Shown here: positions 42,924 through 51,356 of the stretch, piece after piece | How positions within the stretch are numbered: the first letter of the stretch is position 1 | Layout: each line of letters opens with the position of its first letter | Assembly (NCBI GenBank): GCA_035499735.1 | Contig: DATJYC010000070.1 | Location: forward strand, 1 to 64,000 | DNA from: VBDM01 sp035499735 | GTDB taxonomy: Bacteria > Pseudomonadota > Gammaproteobacteria > Burkholderiales > SG8-39 | Reading direction: 5' to 3' | DNA: 64,000 nucleotides | The notes under the pieces: generated by a model | The model's database searches: none | The model's input: only the letters and a program-made list of their open reading frames with translations | What the model was told of the DNA's origin: nothing | Position numbers and translations under genes: made by a program

Positions 42924-43482
42924 CGAACGTGCCTCTGACCTGGGATTCCAACGAGAACTGCTGTTTGGCCTTGTTGATGACCAGTCCGACTCCGCTGAAA
43001 GTCGACCTCCCCTCGGAGATCGTTACCGTCTGGTTGGTTCGAAGGATTCCCTGCGCCGCGAGCACGTGCAGGAATTCGGTGCGCGCGCGCAGCTCCGGTT
43101 CTTCGGGGGTGGCCTCCCGGAGGAGGAGCACGTTTCCGTACAGGAAGGCTTCCTCGCCCTGCCGGTTGATCGTGCCGCGATTGGCAGTCGCGACGTAGTT
43201 GCCGCCGCCGGGCACGATCTGGACCACGCGGGGATAGAGAACTTCCCCGGAACCGTCATCCGCGAAGTGTTCCATCCGGGGGGCCGAGAAGGTGTAGCGG
43301 ACCGCTCCCGACGTGTCGAGATTCTGGACCGTGAAATTCTCGACGATCGCATCGGGCTCGTGCGCTGGCGCCCTCGACTCGGTTGCCGCGCCTTCGCGCA
43401 CGGCGTACTGCAGCCACAGGGTCAGAATCCCCAGGAACGCCATCAAGGCGAGGGGAAGGAGAGGGGTGACGCGCGTCTTCAT
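42904..43482 (-). CDS. lptC: LPS export protein LptC
   Basis: The 192-residue product starts MKTRVTPLLPLALMAFLGIL with one N-terminal membrane helix, then a periplasmic beta-jellyroll (DAIVENFTVQNLDTSGAVRY, DYVATANRG-like YVATANRG). That is the LptC pattern. It receives lipopolysaccharide from LptB2FG and hands it to LptA. The ATG overlaps the kdsC stop. Confidence 0.92.
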   Translation of the reverse strand: MKTRVTPLLPLALMAFLGILTLWLQYAVREGAATESRAPAHEPDAIVENFTVQNLDTSGAVRYTFSAPRMEHFADDGSGEVLYPRVVQIVPGGGNYVATANRGTINRQGEEAFLYGNVLLLREATPEEPELRARTEFLHVLAAQGILRTNQTVTISEGRSTFSGVGLVINKAKQQFSLESQVRGTFDVPRRK

Positions 43483-44006
43483 GCGAGCTGGCGAGCGATC
43501 GCCTCGTCGAGCGTGTCCTGGGCGCGCATGATGAGCTCGCAGACTTCGCGCGCTGCGCCGCGCCCCCCGGGGGCCCTGGTGACATGGTGCACCCGCTGCC
43601 TGACGGCGCGGGGCGCCTCGGGTACGCTCACCGCGAACCCGCACCGGGCGAGCACCGGCAGATCGACGAGGTCGTCGCCCATATAGCCGGCGGCCTCCGC
43701 CGAGGTGCGCGCGCGGGCGACGAGGTCCCCGAATACCCTGCCCTTGTCGGGAACGCCCTGCTCGACCAGCGTTATTCCCAGCTCCGCCGCGCGCGCGTCG
43801 ACCGCGCGCGAGCGTCGCGAGGACAGGATCGCGACTTCGACGCCGCTTTGCTTCAGCATCTTGAGGCCGTGGCCGTCCCGCGCGTTGAAAGCCTTCAGCT
43901 CGGCGCCGGTGTCGCTGTAGTACAGGGTCCCGTCGGTAAGCACCCCGTCGACGTCGAAGACCATGAGCTTGAGACGCCGCATACGCTCGAGCAGTTGCGT
44001 GCGCAT
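43479..44006 (-). CDS. kdsC: 3-deoxy-D-manno-octulosonate 8-phosphate phosphatase
   Basis: This 175-residue HAD phosphatase has LMVFDVDGVLTDG (nucleophile Asp) near residue 18, FNARDGHGLKML, ILSSRRSRAVDARA and YMGDDLVDLPVL. It releases Kdo from Kdo-8-phosphate for lipopolysaccharide core synthesis. I start at the ATG overlapping the kdsD stop. Confidence 0.94.
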   Translation of the reverse strand: MRTQLLERMRRLKLMVFDVDGVLTDGTLYYSDTGAELKAFNARDGHGLKMLKQSGVEVAILSSRRSRAVDARAAELGITLVEQGVPDKGRVFGDLVARARTSAEAAGYMGDDLVDLPVLARCGFAVSVPEAPRAVRQRVHHVTRAPGGRGAAREVCELIMRAQDTLDEAIARQLA

Positions 44007-44998
44007 CAAATAACCTTGGCGCGAAGCAGGTCGTGCGTGTTGACGGCCCCGACCAGCTCCCCGGCATCGGATACGACGAGCAGTTGGCTGATCTTGTAGC
44101 GCTCCATCAGCTCGACGGCTTCGGCGGCGAGCCTGTTCGGGGAAATGGTGCGCGGACCGCGCTTCATGATGTCGGCTGCCTTGAGCGTCCGGGGATCGGG
44201 CTTGCGCTCCAGCGTCCGGCGCAGATCGCCGTCGGTGAAGATCCCGAGGGCCTTGCGCCTCGAATCGACCATAGCCGCCATGCCCATGCCTTTCTTCGAC
44301 ATCTCCAGAAGAACGTCGAAGAACGACGCGGTCTCGGGGACGCTGGGAATGTCGTCTCCCGTGCGCATGACGTCGGATACGTGGGTGAGGAGCCGTCGGC
44401 CGAGCGCGCCTCCCGGGTGAGCTCGCGCGAAATCCTGCTCGTCGAAGCCGCGCGCGTCGAGCAGCACGACGGCAAGGGCGTCGCCGAGCGCGAGAGCGGC
44501 GGTGGTGCTCGCGGTGGGCGCGAGGTTGAGCGAGCACGCTTCCTGCGCGACTCGGGCGTCGACGTGCACGTCGGCTTCCCTCGCCAGCTCGGAATCCGCG
44601 TTCCCCGTGACCGCGATGAGCTTCGCGCCCTGGCGCTTGATCAGGGGGATGATCGTCAGCAGCTCGTCCGTCTGGCCGGAATTCGAGAGCGCCAGCACGA
44701 CGTCGTCGTGCGTGATCATCCCGAGGTCTCCGTGGCTCGCCTCCGCGGCGTGGAGGAAGAAAGCCGGCGTGCCGGTGCTCGCCATGGTGGAGGCGATCTT
44801 GCGCGCGATGTGCCCGGATTTGCCGACGCCGGTCACGACGACCCGGCCCCGGCAAGCGAGGATGAAGCCAACCGCGTCTAGAAATCGCTCGTCGAGCCGC
44901 GCGGCGAGCGCCTTCACCGCGTCGGCCTCGATCGCGAGCACGTTGCGCGCCAGATCGAGCGCGTGAGTCGCCGCCGCTTTCTTCGACCGATCGTTCAT
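44006..44998 (-). CDS. kdsD: Arabinose-5-phosphate isomerase
   Basis: I start at the ATG at 44998 (MNDRSKKAAATHALDLAR); the open frame upstream would run under the promoter region. The 330-residue protein has a SIS domain (VVVTGVGKSGHIARKIASTMASTGTPA, in parts VTGVGKSGH and STMASTGTPAFF; then ALSNSGQTDEL) and two C-terminal CBS domains (DIPSVPETA and PRTISPNRLA). It makes arabinose 5-phosphate, the Kdo precursor. It is the first gene of the kdsDC-lpt-rpoN run. Confidence 0.94.
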   Translation of the reverse strand: MNDRSKKAAATHALDLARNVLAIEADAVKALAARLDERFLDAVGFILACRGRVVVTGVGKSGHIARKIASTMASTGTPAFFLHAAEASHGDLGMITHDDVVLALSNSGQTDELLTIIPLIKRQGAKLIAVTGNADSELAREADVHVDARVAQEACSLNLAPTASTTAALALGDALAVVLLDARGFDEQDFARAHPGGALGRRLLTHVSDVMRTGDDIPSVPETASFFDVLLEMSKKGMGMAAMVDSRRKALGIFTDGDLRRTLERKPDPRTLKAADIMKRGPRTISPNRLAAEAVELMERYKISQLLVVSDAGELVGAVNTHDLLRAKVI

Positions 44999-45113
44999 CG
45001 CTTGAAAATCGCTCTGGCCGGCACGCGTGGCACGCTTTATGATAGGTCGCAAGAGTATACCAGACCGATTCCGCGATTCCCCTCCCAGAACCCGAGAAAA
45101 CAAGGACTTCCAG
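44999..45113. promoter_or_regulatory. Divergent region between kdsD and the CPA2 antiporter
   Basis: These 115 bases hold the starts of two divergent operons. The minus strand has TATACT at 45059-45054 as a candidate kdsD -10 box; the plus strand has TATGAT at 45038-45043 for the antiporter. Neither has a good -35 box. A perfect sigma-54 -24 box TGGCACG at 45028-45034 lacks the -12 GC. Confidence 0.35.
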
Positions 45114-47084
45114 ATGGGAGGAACGCTAGAGTTGGTGCTGATACTGCTGGCCAGCGCGGTGATCGTGGTCGTGCTCTTCCGCTCGCTGCACCTGCCGCCG
45201 CAGCTGGGCTATCTGCTGGTCGGCGTGGCCGTAGGGCCTTTCGCGCTCGCCTGGATCCCCGATACCGAAGAGGGGCGTCATTTAGGGGAATTCGGCGTTG
45301 TTTTCCTCATGTTTTCGATCGGCCTCGAATTCAGCCTCTCCAAACTGTTTCAGCTGCGGCGCGCGGTATTCGGGCTCGGGCTCGCCCAAGTGCTGCTCAC
45401 GATCGCGGCCGTGCTCGCCGTCGCGGCGATAGCCGGATTCTCATGGCAGGCCGGGCTCGCGCTCGGGGGGGCGATCGCCATGTCTTCGACCGCGATCGTG
45501 ACGCGCGTCCTCGCCGAGCGCATGCAGCTGGAAACACCGCACGGCCGCGATACCGTCGGTGTGCTGCTCTTCCAGGATCTGGCGGTCGTGCCGCTTCTGA
45601 TCCTGATCCCGGCGATCGCGAACGAGAGCGGCGACCTAGCGACGCGTCTGGCCGTTGCGCTGGCCAAGGCGGCAGCCGTGCTCGCGGTGGTCCTGTTCCT
45701 GGGGCAGAAGCTCATGCGCGGCTGGTTCCACATCGTGGCGCGCCGCCGCTCTCACGAGCTCTTCATACTGAACGTCCTGCTGATCACCCTCGGGCTCTCC
45801 TGGCTGACCGAGCGCGCCGGCCTGTCTCTTGCTCTCGGCGCATTTCTCGCCGGCATGCTCATCGCCGAGACCGAGTACCGCCATCAGGTCGACGAGGACA
45901 TCCGTCCATTCCGGGAGGTACTGCTGGGGCTGTTCTTCGTCACCATCGGGATGAGGCTCGACCTGGCGACAGTCGGCGCCAACCTTCCCGTGGCCCTGGC
46001 GCTGACGGCCTTTCTCGTGGTGTTCAAGTTCGCGCTCATGGTCGGGCTCGCGCGTGCGTTCGGATCGACCCCGGGCGCGGCGCTGCGCGTCGCGCTCGCG
46101 CTCGCCCAGGCCGGGGAGTTTGGCCTGGTTCTCATGGTCCAGGCGCAGTCGCTCGCGCTCCTCGCCCCAGATTTTTCCCAGCTCGCCGTGGCCGCGATGC
46201 TCCTTTCCATGCTCGCGGCGCCGTTGCTGATTCAGGCGAGCGACAGGCTCGCCCTGCGCTGGACGAGCGCCGAATGGATGCAGCGGTCGCTCGCGCTGCA
46301 TCGCGTCGCCGCGCAGAGCCTCTCAACCGAGCGCCATGTCATCGTATGCGGCTACGGCCGGACAGGACAGCGCCTGGCCCATCTGCTCGAGGAGGAGCGG
46401 ATCGACGTCGTCGCGCTGGACATCGATTCTGAGCGCGTGCGCGGCGCCGCGGCCGCGGGGGAAAGCGTGGTCTACGGCGACGCATCCCGGCACGAGACCC
46501 TGGTTGCAGCCGGCATCGCCCGTGCGAGCGCGCTCGTCATCACGTTCGCGGACACGGGGCTCGCGCTCCGCATCCTGCACCACGCCCGGTCGCTCAACCC
46601 CGCCCTGCCGGTCATCGTGCGGACCCTGGACGACGCCAACATGGATCGCCTGATCGCCGCAGGCGCGTCGGAGGTCGTGCCCGAGACCTTCGAGTCGAGC
46701 CTGATGCTTGCTTCCCATGCCCTGGTCCTTCTAGGCATTCCTCTGAGGCGCGTGGTACGCCGGATCCGCGACGTGCGCGAAGGGCGCTATAGCCTGATGC
46801 GGGGATTCTTCCACGGGGGAACCGACGAGGCCGAAGACTTCGACGAAACGCAGGAGCCGCGGCTGCAGTCCGTAACGCTCGCCCCGGGTGCGGCCGCCAC
46901 GGGCCACAGCCTCGCGGAGATTTCGCTGGAAGACATCGGCGTCGCGGTGACGGCCCTGAGAAGGCACGACACACGCATGATCTCGCCCGGGCCGCAGACG
47001 GCGCTGCAGGAGGGCGACGTGATCGTGCTGCGCGGCACGGCCGAGCAGCTCGCCGCAGCGGAAATACGGCTGCTGCAGGGATGA
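45114..47084 (+). CDS. CPA2 cation/proton antiporter, KefB/KefC-like
   Basis: The ATG at 45114 follows AAGGA by 8 bases and opens the first helix (MGGTLELVLILLASAVIVVV), so I prefer it to the GTG at 45027. The 656-residue protein has about twelve helices with GLEFSLSKLFQLRR and GAIAMSSTAIVTRVL (CPA2 core), then a cytoplasmic TrkA-N domain (HVIVCGYGRTGQRL near residue 405) and a TrkA-C domain at the end (VTLAPGAAATGHSLAEI). It should exchange K+ or Na+ for H+ under NAD(H) or thiol control. It overlaps the next gene by four bases. Confidence 0.92.
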   Translation: MGGTLELVLILLASAVIVVVLFRSLHLPPQLGYLLVGVAVGPFALAWIPDTEEGRHLGEFGVVFLMFSIGLEFSLSKLFQLRRAVFGLGLAQVLLTIAAVLAVAAIAGFSWQAGLALGGAIAMSSTAIVTRVLAERMQLETPHGRDTVGVLLFQDLAVVPLLILIPAIANESGDLATRLAVALAKAAAVLAVVLFLGQKLMRGWFHIVARRRSHELFILNVLLITLGLSWLTERAGLSLALGAFLAGMLIAETEYRHQVDEDIRPFREVLLGLFFVTIGMRLDLATVGANLPVALALTAFLVVFKFALMVGLARAFGSTPGAALRVALALAQAGEFGLVLMVQAQSLALLAPDFSQLAVAAMLLSMLAAPLLIQASDRLALRWTSAEWMQRSLALHRVAAQSLSTERHVIVCGYGRTGQRLAHLLEEERIDVVALDIDSERVRGAAAAGESVVYGDASRHETLVAAGIARASALVITFADTGLALRILHHARSLNPALPVIVRTLDDANMDRLIAAGASEVVPETFESSLMLASHALVLLGIPLRRVVRRIRDVREGRYSLMRGFFHGGTDEAEDFDETQEPRLQSVTLAPGAAATGHSLAEISLEDIGVAVTALRRHDTRMISPGPQTALQEGDVIVLRGTAEQLAAAEIRLLQG

Positions 47085-48757
47085 ACGTGGCGGAAAACAC
47101 GCGCGGGCCGCACGAGATCGGCCTCCTGCTCGCTGGAGCGATGTGCGCGCTCCCGTTTCTGGTCCCCTACCACCAGCTTCCGATACTCAGCTTCTACCCC
47201 GAGTGGCTGGCGGCGGCGTTGGGTGTTTCGGCCGCCCTGTGCGTGCTCGCGTGGCGCGGCGGAGCGGTCGACCCGCTTCCCGCACCCTCACTGTGGCTGG
47301 TCGTACTCGCACTCTATTTTCTCGCGAGGGCCTTCATGGGGCAGCCGTATCCCCAGATCGGCGCGCTTGCCGCGTGCTACGTAGTTTTCGCCGCACTCAT
47401 GGTTTGGCTCGGCGCGCAGCTCGCAAGCGGACTCGGAGCGGAGCGTGTCTGCACGGTGCTCTCAGTGGCGCTGCTGGCGGGCGCGCTCGCCAACGCGCTC
47501 GCCGGCACGATCCAGTTCTACGGGCGACCGGCTCTGCTCGAGGATGTTGTGGCGGACCTCGCCGGAAGGCGCGCGTACGGCAATATCGCCCAGGCGAACC
47601 TCTACGCGAACTACATCGCGCTGGGACAATGCGCGCTGATTTTCCTGTGGCTCCGGCGCCAAGTGCCGACCCTCGCTGCGCTGCCGATCGCGGTGTTCCT
47701 GGCGGCAGCAGGGGCGTTGTCCGGATCCCGCATCGCTATTCTTTTCGCGGGCTGGATCGCGCTTTTCGGCGTCTTTTCAGGTCGGCTCGTTTTCGGCGGG
47801 GACATCCGGCGACTGACGCTGGGTGCCTTCGCCGTTGCCGGCTGCGCCGTCGCCATGCACTTTGCGGTTCCCTGGATCAACGAGTCGCTCGGCCTCCACC
47901 GGGCCGGCGAGAGCGCTCTTGACCGAATGAGCGCGTTCGCCGCAGGAGAACCGCGGCGGGAGATCTATTCGCTCGGCTTTCGCGTGTTCGTCTCCGCTCC
48001 CGTGTTCGGAGTTGGCCTGGGCGCATTTCCCGGCGCCGCGTTCGACGTGGGTCTGGACCCTTCCCTTACACGGTCCGGCGAAGTCCTGAGCTCACCGCAC
48101 AATCTCCTGTTGCACCTGCTCGCCGAATCCGGGGTGTTGGGAGCCGCCCTGTGCCTAGGCGCCCTGTGCGTTTGGGGGTGGCAGCTCGCTCGTCGTTTGT
48201 CGGACGCTCGGCCGGCCCTGTGGTGGAGCCTCGCCGTGGTCGGCGTCGAGTTGCTCCATTCCATGCTCGAGTTTCCGTTTTGGAGCGCGGACTTTCTGGC
48301 AGTTGCGGCGCTCGCGATGGGCGTCGGCCTCGCTCCCGCGTCCTCGTCCGGACCGATGGCAACGGCAATGCGAGCCGCCTGCCTCGGCGGCTGTGCAGCG
48401 CTCGTGCTTGCTCTGGTCGTTCTGCTCGGAGACTACGTCAGGCTCGACGCGACCCGCATTACCGGATCGGCCGTGACGCTCTCCAGCGCGGCCGATGCAA
48501 AGCGCGATGCAGCGACTCTGCGCGCAGTGGCGCGCGGCCTGCTCGCGCCCGTAGCCGAGCAGTGGATCGTTCAGAGCGCGCCGCTCGATCGAAGGGATCT
48601 TGGCGAAATGCTCGAGAGGAGCGGGCGCGTCGCGACGTTCTGGCCATCCAATGCCGTGATCACGCACAGAGCCGCGTTTCTCGAGCTGGACGGCCGCGCG
48701 GAGGAAGCCCGCGCGCTGCGCGAGCGCGCCGCGCGCACCTTTCGTCGTGTTCGTTGA
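47081..48757 (+). CDS. PglL-like O-oligosaccharyltransferase (Wzy_C)
   Basis: This 558-residue membrane protein has about twelve helices. The large periplasmic loop contains REIYSLGFRVFVSAPVFGVGLGAFPG and SSPHNLLLHLLAESGVLG, the Wzy_C/PglL core with the conserved His, followed by LLHSMLEFPFWSADFLAV, typical of PglL-type pilin O-glycosylating ligases. The C-terminal hydrophilic tail (about 130 residues) also fits. It ends 57 bases from a convergent type IV pilin gene, like the ligase-pilin neighbourhoods seen in Acinetobacter and Neisseria relatives. It may transfer the exopolysaccharide-type glycan or another lipid-linked sugar; which one is unknown. Confidence 0.75.
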   Translation: MNVAENTRGPHEIGLLLAGAMCALPFLVPYHQLPILSFYPEWLAAALGVSAALCVLAWRGGAVDPLPAPSLWLVVLALYFLARAFMGQPYPQIGALAACYVVFAALMVWLGAQLASGLGAERVCTVLSVALLAGALANALAGTIQFYGRPALLEDVVADLAGRRAYGNIAQANLYANYIALGQCALIFLWLRRQVPTLAALPIAVFLAAAGALSGSRIAILFAGWIALFGVFSGRLVFGGDIRRLTLGAFAVAGCAVAMHFAVPWINESLGLHRAGESALDRMSAFAAGEPRREIYSLGFRVFVSAPVFGVGLGAFPGAAFDVGLDPSLTRSGEVLSSPHNLLLHLLAESGVLGAALCLGALCVWGWQLARRLSDARPALWWSLAVVGVELLHSMLEFPFWSADFLAVAALAMGVGLAPASSSGPMATAMRAACLGGCAALVLALVVLLGDYVRLDATRITGSAVTLSSAADAKRDAATLRAVARGLLAPVAEQWIVQSAPLDRRDLGEMLERSGRVATFWPSNAVITHRAAFLELDGRAEEARALRERAARTFRRVR

Positions 48758-48776
48758 GGACCCACACAAATGAAAA

Positions 48777-48799
48777 AGCCCGCCGAAGCGGGCTCTTTC
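48777..48799. terminator. Bidirectional terminator between ligase and pilin genes
   Basis: AGCCCGC-CGAA-GCGGGCT (48777-48794) is a 7-base-pair stem with a stable tetraloop, flanked by AAAAA on the left and CTTT on the right. The A-run gives a U-run for minus-strand transcription (pilin), and the right side a shorter one for plus strand. Confidence 0.8.
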
Positions 48800-48814
48800 C
48801 GGTCTGACCTCGTG

Positions 48815-49501
48815 TTACAGATTCTTGCAGAGCAGATACTGGTTCTGTCCGGTTTCCGCGTAGGGAGAAGTGCCGCTGCTCGCGGGCACGGCCGGCGTCG
48901 GGGAAGCCTGCAGGGCGCCGCGTATCTCGCCCGCGAAGGGAGTGCCGTCGTCCATCTGTGTGTCGACCGCGATCGCGATCTTGTCGGGCAGGTTGCTGCT
49001 GCAGACGATGTTCGACGTAAACCCGAGGTTGGCGGTTCCGCCGATGCTCGACTGCACGCCGATGATGCCGTTCGTTGCGTTGGGCGGCTGAAGTCCCGCC
49101 GCGACGGTGCCCGCGGTAACCGCGCCCGGCACGAAGCCTCCCAGCCGCAGGTGCCACCAGAACAAGTTGGATTCCTGAGCAGTAGTCAGCGTCGCCGTGG
49201 AAGCGGCGTTGTACACCCCTTGCAGTGCGCCGTCCCCGTTGCCCTTGACGGCGCCTTGGGTCGACCACCTGACGTCGGCGGTCGCGTCGTCCCCAGGCAG
49301 AGCGCGGTAGCGGTCCTGGTAGGAGTTGACTGCAGCGGTGACGCCGTTGAAATCGTTGATCACGTTCTTGATCTTGGCCTGGGTGATCATTTCCTGGCCC
49401 TTGAGAATGCCGCCGAGCAGCAAGCCGATGATCACGAGCACGATGGCGATTTCCACCAGCGTGAAGCCGGATTCGGTCAGGCGCTTGTTGCTACCTCTCA
49501 T
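48815..49501 (-). CDS. Type IV pilin, MSHA/PilE-like major pilin candidate
   Basis: The ATG at 49501 has an excellent Shine-Dalgarno AAGGGGG 7 bases upstream; the longer frame is unlikely. The 228-residue prepilin has a 12-residue leader ending in Gly and then FTLVEIAIVLVIIGLLLGGI, with Glu5, so a prepilin peptidase should cut before Phe13. The rest is a pilin globular domain; two cysteines (in NIVCSSN and YLLCKNL) could close the C-terminal D-loop. A near-consensus sigma-54 promoter sits about 60 bases upstream. A PglL-like gene is convergent. Strong own promoter and terminator suggest the major subunit, away from the assembly operon. Confidence 0.88.
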   Translation of the reverse strand: MRGSNKRLTESGFTLVEIAIVLVIIGLLLGGILKGQEMITQAKIKNVINDFNGVTAAVNSYQDRYRALPGDDATADVRWSTQGAVKGNGDGALQGVYNAASTATLTTAQESNLFWWHLRLGGFVPGAVTAGTVAAGLQPPNATNGIIGVQSSIGGTANLGFTSNIVCSSNLPDKIAIAVDTQMDDGTPFAGEIRGALQASPTPAVPASSGTSPYAETGQNQYLLCKNL

Positions 49502-49561
49502 GACAACCCCCTTAGACGCCAGAAACCTTCGCAAATACCTGGGTTAAGATGCTGGTGCATC

Positions 49562-49577
49562 TGCAAGATACGTGCCC
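49562..49577 (-). promoter_or_regulatory. Sigma-54 promoter of the pilin gene
   Basis: Read on the minus strand: GGGCACG-TATC-TTGCA. Against the sigma-54 consensus TGGCACG-N4-TTGCW only the first base differs, and the invariant GG and GC are 10 bases apart. The -12 element is about 61 bases before the pilin start codon, leaving a leader near 50 bases. The next 90 bases upstream are A+T-rich, as expected for an activator or IHF region. Confidence 0.85.
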
Positions 49578-49668
49578 GTCACCGAGGCCCCATAAACCCC
49601 GAAAAAAAGCTGAATTACAAGTTATTTTGTTGAAAAGTGCACACTTTCGACGGTTTACCGACAAGAAT

Positions 49669-50388
49669 TTACTTCTTGGGCGCTTGTTTGGCTCGCGATT
49701 CCAACCCCTCCAGGCGTTCCTCCAGGAATCGAAGCTCGGCGGGATCCTTCACCGCGCCGCTCTGCACATAGCCCCCGATGACCTGCCGTGCGGCTTCGAG
49801 CTCGTCCATGTCCTCCAGAATGAACGCTTGCATCTGTCTGGCCCAAAGGGGAATGTCGGGCGCCGTGGCGTAGCGCTGGATCGCCTGGGCATAGCGCAGA
49901 GCAAGCGGCAGATCGTGAAGCCGGTGCTTCGCGATGACCGTCGCGTGCGCGAGCCAAGGCCAGCGCCGATTGGGGTCGAGCAGGAATTGGCGATAGACGA
50001 ACTCGAGCATGCTTCGCTGCTTTGCTTCGACCGGGACCTCGGCGTACAGCCGGCTGGCGGCGAGCAGGGGGTATTGGCCCTGCGGGTCGAGTTCGAGGAT
50101 TCTCGAGAGCCAGTCCTCGAGGCGGCCGTAGTCGAGATCGCGGTACGGGACCCGGCTCCCGGACTGATAGTCGAAGGCCTGCAGATAGAGCATCAGTACC
50201 TTGGCGAGCGCTATCGGATCGCCGAAGCTGGCAAGCCTGAGCGTCGCGATCGCCGGAGCCGGAGGCAACTCCTCCGCACTCGCCCGGGGCCGTGGCGCGG
50301 TGCCTTTCAGGGCGACTTGCGCCGCGAGGCCCAGAGCGAGCAGGGCGAGGACGAGTAGAGGGACGACGGAAAGGGACCGCTGGCGCAT
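49669..50388 (-). CDS. Uncharacterised membrane-anchored protein, TPR-like
   Basis: I start at the ATG at 50388 (MRQRSLSVVPLLVLALLALGLAAQV), which gives an N-terminal membrane anchor; the open frame upstream overlaps the neighbouring permease. Of 239 residues, the part after 60 is alpha-helical with repeat-like segments (PIALAKVLMLYLQAFDYQ, WLSRILELDPQGQYPLLAASRLY, LALRYAQAIQRYATAPDIPLW), resembling degenerate tetratricopeptide repeats. I do not recognise a named family. It starts 2 bases after an ABC-2 permease gene, so the two are probably made together. Confidence 0.7.
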   Translation of the reverse strand: MRQRSLSVVPLLVLALLALGLAAQVALKGTAPRPRASAEELPPAPAIATLRLASFGDPIALAKVLMLYLQAFDYQSGSRVPYRDLDYGRLEDWLSRILELDPQGQYPLLAASRLYAEVPVEAKQRSMLEFVYRQFLLDPNRRWPWLAHATVIAKHRLHDLPLALRYAQAIQRYATAPDIPLWARQMQAFILEDMDELEAARQVIGGYVQSGAVKDPAELRFLEERLEGLESRAKQAPKK

Positions 50389-50390
50389 CC

Positions 50391-51152
50391 CTAGAAATTC
50401 TTCCGGTAGAGGTCGAACAGCGCGGCGGAGCAGATCAGGACCAGATAGATCGCTGTCTGTCCGAATACCTGGGTTGCGGGGTTGCCGAAACTTCCACCCG
50501 TCAGCCACGCCGTCTGCGTCATCCCGTCCACGGAGGGCAGCAGGAGCGCGATCAACCCGACGATCGCGCTGACGATGTGATCGGTCAGGGCCTGGCTATG
50601 GAGCGACGCGCCCGCAATGATCTGCATGGCGGTCATCGAGCGCGACAGCAGGTAAAAGCCCCCGACGGCCGCGAACGCGGGCACGACTTGTCCGAGCGAC
50701 AGCACGCAGAACAGGCTCGTGGCGGTCACGATCAGCAGCTCGCATACCAGGGACGCCGTCCACAGCGCGAGTCCCGAAGCCGGGGCGAAGGGGACAAGGG
50801 GCAGCGCGCACAGGAGTGCAAGGATCGCGGCTATCGCGGCGAAGCCTGCGAGTTTTCCGAAAAAATAGTGGGAGCGCGGAGCCGGCAGCGACAGCAGCAG
50901 CTCGGTGACCTTGTCGCTCGATTCCCGGACCATGCTGGTGATCACGAACACGGCGAGAATGAAGACGGCGGCAACCCGGAGCGGGGCGGCCAGCAGCGCG
51001 GCCTGAATCTCGCGCGTCTCGGTGATGGCGACCTGATTGAGAAATTGGCTGAGACCGAATGCGCCTACGATGAGTATCGCCGTGAGCCAGAGCAGGCGAT
51101 TGCGGATGGCCTCGAGGACCGTGGCTTTGGCCAGCGCGGTGACGATGGGCAT
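50391..51152 (-). CDS. ABC-2 type transporter permease
   Basis: I start at the ATG at 51152 (MPIVTALAKATVLEAIRNRLLW), where the coupling-helix-like amphipathic beginning of ABC-2 permeases lies. The 253-residue protein has six hydrophobic helices and SSDKVTELLLSLPAPRSHYFFGKL, which is typical of the family (membrane transport of lipids, sugars or peptides). The ATPase partner, normally next door, is absent on both sides, so it must come from elsewhere or the window holds only part of the system. Confidence 0.75.
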   Translation of the reverse strand: MPIVTALAKATVLEAIRNRLLWLTAILIVGAFGLSQFLNQVAITETREIQAALLAAPLRVAAVFILAVFVITSMVRESSDKVTELLLSLPAPRSHYFFGKLAGFAAIAAILALLCALPLVPFAPASGLALWTASLVCELLIVTATSLFCVLSLGQVVPAFAAVGGFYLLSRSMTAMQIIAGASLHSQALTDHIVSAIVGLIALLLPSVDGMTQTAWLTGGSFGNPATQVFGQTAIYLVLICSAALFDLYRKNF

Positions 51153-51356
51153 GGGCGGGAAATCGCGACCTGAGTGCCGGTTTGTCAAAGCTGGCACAAT
51201 ACATGCCTATCAGAGGGTAAGTCCATGGACGGGCCTGCGCAGGCACGCGCGCCAGTCAATGCAACCGCCCCACGCCCGAGAATTGGGAGAGGATAGATGC
51301 ATCGCACGCCCATGAGCGCCCGGTCGCACGCTGGCACCGGCCTTCGATAGCTCCCC
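51153..51356. promoter_or_regulatory. Divergent region with possible sigma-54 site
   Basis: This 204-base gap separates the permease operon and the histidine kinase gene. On the plus strand TGGCACA-ATAC-ATGCC at 51192-51207 keeps the sigma-54 GG and GC at the right distance and matches most of both boxes. It would start a transcript near 51218, leaving a leader of about 140 bases for the kinase. A perfect TTGACA on the minus strand (51189-51184) lacks a matching -10 box. No small gene is convincing here. Confidence 0.35.

Noticed and set aside
45028..45043. Sigma-54 promoter for the CPA2 antiporter
   Set aside because: The -24 box TGGCACG is perfect, but the -12 position reads ATGAT and lacks the required GC.
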